Part shown: in pieces, positions 59,814 through 64,000 of the stretch
Position numbering within the stretch: position 1 is the stretch's first letter
Layout: the number at the start of each line of letters is the position of its first letter
Origin: Leptobacterium flavescens
GTDB taxonomy: Bacteria; Bacteroidota; Bacteroidia; Flavobacteriales; Flavobacteriaceae
DNA: 64,000 bases
NCBI RefSeq assembly: GCF_010671605.1
Contig: NZ_JAABOO010000003.1
Span: 186,001 to 250,000, forward strand
Direction of reading: 5' to 3'
Position numbers and translations under genes: made by a program
The notes under the pieces: model-generated
Seen by the model: only the letters and a program-made list of their open reading frames with translations
The model's database searches: none
What the model was told of the DNA's origin: nothing

Positions 59814-60816
59814 AATACAGTATATTGTCTTTAGGCTGAATTTTTTCAGGTAATTCCTCTTCATCCAACATATCCCTCAGGTCGATCTCTATGGTTCTGC
59901 AAAGAGCGGTCATCGGAACATCATTGATCCTGCCCTCAAACGGATCTTCGCTATTACTGCCCACTTTTTCCATAGTGATAAAGATCCAGGAGATCAATAC
60001 CGAAAAAGGGATCATAAGGATCAGGAACAACTCCTTCGTAAAGGTTGTTTTCAGTTCACTCAATTCGGATTCGAAAACAGACAGGAGTCCGAAAGGAAGC
60101 AACAGGATAAAGATCCATGTGAAGACCGTACTGAAATAAGCATACTGCCTGGGAAAAGGTGTGTTTTTAATACGTTCGCATTTTCCCTGCAAGGTGTACA
60201 GCTCTTCCAGGGTTGAGTGAAAGATCTGTTTATCGAACTCGGTGATCTTTTCTTCCTTCAGCAACTGCCGAACAGCCAACCCCTGATCTTTGATAAGATG
60301 AGTAGCTACATTCTTTCGCTTTTTTAGCTGATTGAATTCTTCTTCCTCCACAAAAGGGAGGATGGCATCGCAGGCGGGATTTTGTTCGCCATGCCGGTTT
60401 ACCAGGCGTTCCACATCCGGATTTTCCTTCATGGTAAAAGAGGTGGATTGCCTTAACTGAATTCTCAGGGCATTGATCCATGCCAATTGCCGGTAGATCA
60501 GTTCTTTCTTGACTTTATGATCGGCTTCTACCAGGGAAATGACCTGGTTTCCCCAGGTTCTGGAAGAATTGACAATGCCTCCCCAGATCTTCCGGGCTTC
60601 CCAGAAGCGATCATAACTCTGACTGTTCTTAAAACCGACGTAAAAGGCTACGGCAATACCGATAACGCTTAGCGGTTGAAAGGGAATGTCAATAAACTTC
60701 CATCCTAAATAAAAGTAGGCGCTGTATACAGCACCGGCCCAAAGGGCAAAGAACAGAAGATTGCGCCATGCAAAGCGCAAAATAATTTTCAGGTCTAAAT
60801 TTCTTTTGATATACAT
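59812..60816 (-). CDS. Bestrophin-family chloride channel-like membrane protein
   Basis: About 334 residues from the ATG at 60816 (another ATG at 60834 adds six). The family N-terminus MYIKRNLDLKIILRFAWRNLLFFALWAG is present. SVIGIAVAFYVGFKNSQSYDRFWEARKIWGGIVNSSRTW, the most conserved region, follows. Later helices include TVFTWIFILLLPFGLLSVF. The C-terminus contains DPFEGRINDVPMTALCRTIEIDLRDML. Bacterial bestrophins (UPF0187) form pentameric ion channels. Divergent from a thioesterase gene across a palindrome. Confidence 0.9.
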   Translation of the reverse strand: MYIKRNLDLKIILRFAWRNLLFFALWAGAVYSAYFYLGWKFIDIPFQPLSVIGIAVAFYVGFKNSQSYDRFWEARKIWGGIVNSSRTWGNQVISLVEADHKVKKELIYRQLAWINALRIQLRQSTSFTMKENPDVERLVNRHGEQNPACDAILPFVEEEEFNQLKKRKNVATHLIKDQGLAVRQLLKEEKITEFDKQIFHSTLEELYTLQGKCERIKNTPFPRQYAYFSTVFTWIFILLLPFGLLSVFESELSELKTTFTKELFLILMIPFSVLISWIFITMEKVGSNSEDPFEGRINDVPMTALCRTIEIDLRDMLDEEELPEKIQPKDNILY

Positions 60817-60866
60817 GAGCGAGCTTTTGTGCACTTAAATTTAGTAAAAACACAGAAAGAAATAAA

Positions 60867-60882
60867 ACTATGCATGCATAGT
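60867..60882. promoter_or_regulatory. Perfect 16-bp palindrome between divergent genes
   Basis: ACTATGCATGCATAGT lies 39 nt before the thioesterase ATG and 51 nt before the bestrophin start. A dimeric repressor could control both genes from here. No regulator is adjacent. Confidence 0.5.
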
Positions 60883-60920
60883 AATTTCTTTTGTATTTTA
60901 GCGCAAAATTCCAGGAAGAG

Positions 60921-61397
60921 ATGTACTTAAAAGATTTTGAAATACGATGGAACGATCTGGATGCGAACAGGCACCTTGCCAATGCTTCCTATCTGAGTTT
61001 TGCAGCACATACAAGAATGTCGTTCCTAACCGAATGCGGCTTCGACCAGAAGCTGCTGGTAACCCATAATATTGGCCCGGTTGTTTTTTACGAGCATATG
61101 TATTATTTCAGGGAGGTGTTTATGGGACAGCCCATTAAGGTTTCCCTCGAACTGGTAGGCCTGAGTGAAGACGGGATGTTTTTTGAATTCAGACATAATT
61201 ACTACGATCGCAAGGGCCGGAATTTCGGGCATTGTGAGATCCTGGGAGGCTGGATAGACCTGGAAAGCCGAAAACTGATCCCTTTACCACAGGAGATCGC
61301 TCACTTTTTTGATAAGATAGAACGTCCGGACGATTTTAAGGTCCTCACCAGGGAAGACACCAGGAAATATGCTAAAAAACCTGTAGATCTAAGCTGA
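60921..61397 (+). CDS. Acyl-CoA thioesterase (4HBT hot-dog fold)
   Basis: 158 residues from the ATG at 60921; the longer frame from 60891 is less likely because the conserved N-terminal strand begins here (MYLKDFEIRWNDLDANRHLANASYLSFA). WNDLDANRHL contains the catalytic Asp of 4-hydroxybenzoyl-CoA-type thioesterases. A single hot-dog domain follows. It probably hydrolyses an acyl-CoA. The 3' end overlaps the convergent transporter gene by 9 nt. Confidence 0.87.
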   Translation: MYLKDFEIRWNDLDANRHLANASYLSFAAHTRMSFLTECGFDQKLLVTHNIGPVVFYEHMYYFREVFMGQPIKVSLELVGLSEDGMFFEFRHNYYDRKGRNFGHCEILGGWIDLESRKLIPLPQEIAHFFDKIERPDDFKVLTREDTRKYAKKPVDLS

Positions 61398-62282
61398 TTC
61401 TTTTGGCTTTTTGGTTACCAGATATACTCCGAGAAATACCAGCGCCGCTGCCGAGATCTTAACGGGATTCAGGGAGTCTGCTCCTACCATCAATGCAAAA
61501 ATAATAGCCAGTAGGGGTTGAAGATATATAAAGGCTCCGATGGTAGAGGCCTTTAATTCTTTTAAGGCATAGATATTAAGTAAATAGGTAAGGAAGGTCG
61601 TTCCCACAACTACAAATGTCATTTTCCAGATAGCTTCAAAAGGCAGTTCTGCCCATTGTACCGCACTGAATTCTGATATGGTGACCGGAAAATTAAAGAA
61701 GATAGCCACCAGGAAGATCCATTTCATCAGAGTGATAGAATGGTATTTAGCGGTTAACGGTTTAACCATTATAAGGTAAATACTGTATGAAATAGCATTA
61801 ATGATAAAAAGAGAATTACCCAAAGGAATGTTGGGGGCATCCTGCCGCACTTCCGCTCCGAAGAGGATAAGGGATAATGCTCCTGCAAAACCTATGATAA
61901 TCCCAAGGGTTTTGACCAAAGTGATCTTTTCATTGATCATAATGGCCGAGAGGATCAGTACTATGATGGGGGAAATGGTAATAATTACCGAACTGTTAAT
62001 AGGAGTGGAAAGGCTTAAACCTTTAAAGAACATCAGCATATTGATCACCATTCCGAAAATAGCAGAACCGATGAGGCGCGGCCAGTCGCTTTTTGCGATC
62101 TTTTCCCTGGGACCCCAGAAACTGATGATCCAGAAAAGTACCGACGCCCCGACCACTCTCAGGAGAATGATCCCGAATGCTCCGATATAGGTAGGCATAA
62201 GCCCCTTGGCTATGGTATGATTAATAGCGTAAATGGCACTGGCACCAAAGGCAGCCAGTAAGGCCAGCGTTCTCTTACCCAT
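61389..62282 (-). CDS. EamA/DMT-family permease
   Basis: 297 residues from the ATG at 62282 (a longer frame starts at 62312). Ten helices form two EamA repeats: LLAAFGASAIYAINHTIAKGLMPTYIGAFGIILLRVVGASVLFW, and later GNSLFIINAISYSIYLIMVKPLTA. The C-terminal repeat contains TFLTYLLNIYALKELKASTIGAFIYLQPLLAII. It exports small metabolites such as amino acids; the substrate is unknown. Its start overlaps the ArsC/Spx-like gene by 8 nt. Confidence 0.87.
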   Translation of the reverse strand: MGKRTLALLAAFGASAIYAINHTIAKGLMPTYIGAFGIILLRVVGASVLFWIISFWGPREKIAKSDWPRLIGSAIFGMVINMLMFFKGLSLSTPINSSVIITISPIIVLILSAIMINEKITLVKTLGIIIGFAGALSLILFGAEVRQDAPNIPLGNSLFIINAISYSIYLIMVKPLTAKYHSITLMKWIFLVAIFFNFPVTISEFSAVQWAELPFEAIWKMTFVVVGTTFLTYLLNIYALKELKASTIGAFIYLQPLLAIIFALMVGADSLNPVKISAAALVFLGVYLVTKKPKESA

Positions 62283-62628
62283 GAATTGCTGTTTTAGCTG
62301 CGGCAACCACATTTTTGCTGTTACCGATAAAGATCTGCCCTTCTGTAATGATCACCGGGCGTTTTAGGAATGTGTAGTGTTCCAGAATAAACCCCTTATA
62401 ATCATTTTCATTCAGCACTTCATTCTTAAGATCACGTTCCTTGTACAGTTTAGCCCTTTTGCTGAAAAGAGACTCATAACTTCCGGAAAGCTCATGCATT
62501 TCCTCCAGCTGTTTAACCGTAATTTCTTCTTCTTTAATGTCCTGAAGCGTAAAACCGTTAAGCGGTTGTAACTCGTTAAGGATCCTTTTACAAGTATCAC
62601 AGGTCTTAAGGTAATAGATCTTTTTCAC
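62275..62628 (-). CDS. ArsC/Spx-family thioredoxin-fold protein
   Basis: 117 residues. The N-terminal YLKTCDTCKRIL provides a CxxC pair (C10, C13). SYESLFSKRAKLYKERDLKNEVLNENDY and the cis-Pro segment FLKRPVIITEGQIFIGNS match the ArsC/YffB/Spx fold. Arsenate reductase, glutathione-dependent reductase or Spx-like regulation are all possible. No ars genes are near, so a role in arsenic is not supported. It is coupled to the downstream EamA gene. Confidence 0.85.
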   Translation of the reverse strand: MKKIYYLKTCDTCKRILNELQPLNGFTLQDIKEEEITVKQLEEMHELSGSYESLFSKRAKLYKERDLKNEVLNENDYKGFILEHYTFLKRPVIITEGQIFIGNSKNVVAAAKTAIHG

Positions 62629-62723
62629 AGGTCTTTGTTTTAAGAATTAGCATTCCTTGTTTTCCAGTGCAAAGAAAAACCATTTCCAAAGGAAATCTTC
62701 TATATTTAGCAAAAAATCACAAA

Positions 62724-63185
62724 ATGGAGACCGCATTTGATATTGCTATGCAGAACAGAAAAGCTTTTTCCGGCTTTCTTAAAAACACCCCTTATGATGA
62801 CCTGGTAAAAATACCCCCGGGCTTTAGAAATAATATTTTCTGGAATATTGCACATGTGGTGGCTATTCAGCAGCAACTCCTGTACAAAAGGTCGGGACTG
62901 GAGATGATGATAGACAGTGATCTGGAAAAGAAATACGGCAATGGTTCCGTTCCTGAAGAAAGGGTTTCACAGGAGGAAATAGAAAGGATAGACAGTTTGT
63001 TATTGAACTGTATCCGCCAAAGCAGGGAGGATTATTCCAAAAATATATTCAGGGAATACAAAGAGCTTACCACCCGTGCCGGAGTGGTACTGAAAAATAT
63101 AGACGATGCCATCCACTTTAACACCTATCACGAGGGGTTACACCTGGGATATATCTTCAGTTTGTTTAAGGCCATTAATAATTGA
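62724..63185 (+). CDS. DinB-family protein
   Basis: 153 residues from the ATG at 62724, with TATATTTA (62701-62708) just upstream as a possible -7 element; the frame is open to 62667. It forms a four-helix bundle with the metal-binding His residues visible in NIFWNIAHVVAIQQQLLY and HFNTYHEGLHLGYIFSLF. DinB_2 proteins are thiol transferase or hydrolase-like enzymes of mostly unknown substrate. The 3' end overlaps the convergent lipoprotein gene by 11 nt. Confidence 0.87.
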   Translation: METAFDIAMQNRKAFSGFLKNTPYDDLVKIPPGFRNNIFWNIAHVVAIQQQLLYKRSGLEMMIDSDLEKKYGNGSVPEERVSQEEIERIDSLLLNCIRQSREDYSKNIFREYKELTTRAGVVLKNIDDAIHFNTYHEGLHLGYIFSLFKAINN

Positions 63186-63903
63186 GGAAACGCTTAACCT
63201 CTTCCAGTGGTAATTCGAGGATTTTAGGACCCTCTGCATAGGAAGCTATCTCGTATTGATTGTAGTGAAGGACAATATGACTATCTGTGAATCCGATATT
63301 TTCCGGCAGGTGGAATTTATCATTCTCAAACATAAATCCACTGCTGTTAATATTAGAAGCGGCGCTTATATTTTCCTGTTTTCTGAATTCTTTTTCCGCA
63401 AGGGCCATAAATCCCTTCCTGTCTTTAAAGAGATCTGAATGTTCCAGTAATTTTCCGCTTTTTGCATCGAAATTAAGGAAAGAGGTCGCCCCGTAACCAT
63501 GTGCACCACCGGTAAACATATAGGAGTTGATACGAATGCAGATAAGATCTTTTTTCTCCTTGCTCACCTCTCCGTCTATCGTTGCTTCCCAGTCCGGGCT
63601 ATCCGGAAATTCGTCTTTAAGCTCTTTAAAAGCCGATTGAAATTCTTCGATAGCCTCTTCTATGGTTTCCGGTTGTTTTTCTTCCGCAAAGTTCAGGATC
63701 TCGATAACCAGCTCCGAAACTGCCGTATTTATATTCTTCCCGATATCGTCTGCTGATTCGGCTCTGGGGATATTGACTTCTACCGGTAAACAGCTTTCAC
63801 AATTGACCGGATCAAATGAAATATCATTAAATGTAAGTTTTTGGTTTTCAGAGCAACTAAGGAGCAGGTTCAGTAATAAGAACACCGAGGTGAAGCGTTT
63901 CAT
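63175..63903 (-). CDS. DUF4163/DUF3298 lipoprotein (RsiV-like fold)
   Basis: 242 residues. The lipoprotein signal ends LLLSC with Cys17. The DUF4163-like part covers about 40-130 (VNIPRAESADDIGKNINTAVSELV). DUF3298 follows, with INSYMFTGGAHGYGATSFLNFDAKSGKLLEHSDLF, the usual conserved core, and GFTDSHIVLHYNQYEIASYAEGP near the end. Related folds bind lysozyme or peptidoglycan fragments. Surface-anchored; function not established. Confidence 0.88.
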   Translation of the reverse strand: MKRFTSVFLLLNLLLSCSENQKLTFNDISFDPVNCESCLPVEVNIPRAESADDIGKNINTAVSELVIEILNFAEEKQPETIEEAIEEFQSAFKELKDEFPDSPDWEATIDGEVSKEKKDLICIRINSYMFTGGAHGYGATSFLNFDAKSGKLLEHSDLFKDRKGFMALAEKEFRKQENISAASNINSSGFMFENDKFHLPENIGFTDSHIVLHYNQYEIASYAEGPKILELPLEEVKRFLNY

Positions 63904-63931
63904 GATCAGGCGGTTTAAATGAATTTATCTC

Positions 63932-63963
63932 TAAAGGTATAAGCTTCATTGCAATCACCAAAA
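63932..63963 (-). promoter_or_regulatory. Promoter of the DUF4163/DUF3298 gene
   Basis: On the minus strand TTTTG (63963-63959) is followed after 19 nt by TACCTTTA (63939-63932), 7 of 8 positions of TAnnTTTG, about 29 nt before the ATG. Confidence 0.5.
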
Positions 63964-63979
63964 GGAAACGGTACATTTG
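63949..63979 (+). promoter_or_regulatory. Promoter for a plus-strand gene beyond the window
   Basis: TTG (63949-63951), 20 nt, then TACATTTG (63972-63979), an exact TAnnTTTG. It overlaps the divergent promoter, and the transcribed gene would begin just after position 64000. Confidence 0.5.
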
Positions 63980-64000
63980 TGAAAATTTTTGAAATTAATT

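Noticed and set aside
62275-62628. Arsenate reductase function
   Set aside because: The ArsC fold is shared with Spx and YffB proteins and there is no arsenic resistance gene nearby.

Overview
The window looks like a chromosomal segment of a marine-type Flavobacteriaceae (Bacteroidota). The evidence is lipoprotein signals followed by acidic residues, a FecI/FecR/TonB-receptor relay, weak or absent Shine-Dalgarno sequences, and several promoters of the Bacteroidota form TTG / TAnnTTTG. Many intergenic palindromic repeats are shared between distant gaps. No rRNA, tRNA, CRISPR array, prophage or transposase was recognised.

Layout. 1-2.8 kb: amylosucrase (cut by the window edge) behind a PfkB fructokinase. 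3.1-9.6 kb: a phosphatase, a VTT membrane protein with a phospholipid methyltransferase-like enzyme, an SPFH protein with a zinc-ribbon membrane protein, and an ECF sigma factor with a membrane protein. 9.6-15.3 kb: an RNA-repair locus on the minus strand. It runs from a canonical promoter through two very short ORFs, each followed by a strong terminator, then two paralogous PcfJ-like genes, each preceded by the same ~50-nt hairpin element, then RtcB RNA ligase and a TPR protein. This is the most unusual part of the window. 15.4-27 kb: TonB receptor/FecR/FecI, secreted lipoproteins, peptidases, a tandem DUF302 protein, an ALDH7 dehydrogenase and 3-hydroxyanthranilate dioxygenase. 27.3-32.8 kb: a thioester-containing alpha-2-macroglobulin lipoprotein. 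34.5-41.5 kb: glpK-glpD and, separately, gpsA. 41.6-44.7 kb: a lipoprotein facing the yicC-gmk-nadD operon.

45.2-56 kb holds two divergent operons that look like a periplasmic sugar-oxidation pathway. One side encodes a GMC flavoprotein plus a gluconate-dehydrogenase-subunit-3-like partner. The other encodes an ApbE-like protein, two Gfo/Idh oxidoreductases, two xylose-isomerase-like TIM barrels, an MFS transporter and a DUF1080 3-keto-disaccharide hydrolase-like lipoprotein. A LacI-type operator and a perfect 16-bp palindrome lie between them, and an azurin-like cupredoxin follows convergently. The likely logic is oxidation of a glycoside at C3, cleavage of the keto-glycoside, and reduction or isomerisation of the product.

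56-64 kb is ordinary accessory and housekeeping content: a YheT hydrolase, a 7TM-AraC regulator, an SRPBCC protein, a secreted VOC fusion, bestrophin, a thioesterase, an EamA transporter, an ArsC/Spx-like protein, DinB and a DUF4163/DUF3298 lipoprotein. All assignments are by reading the sequence and recalling families; no database search was run.
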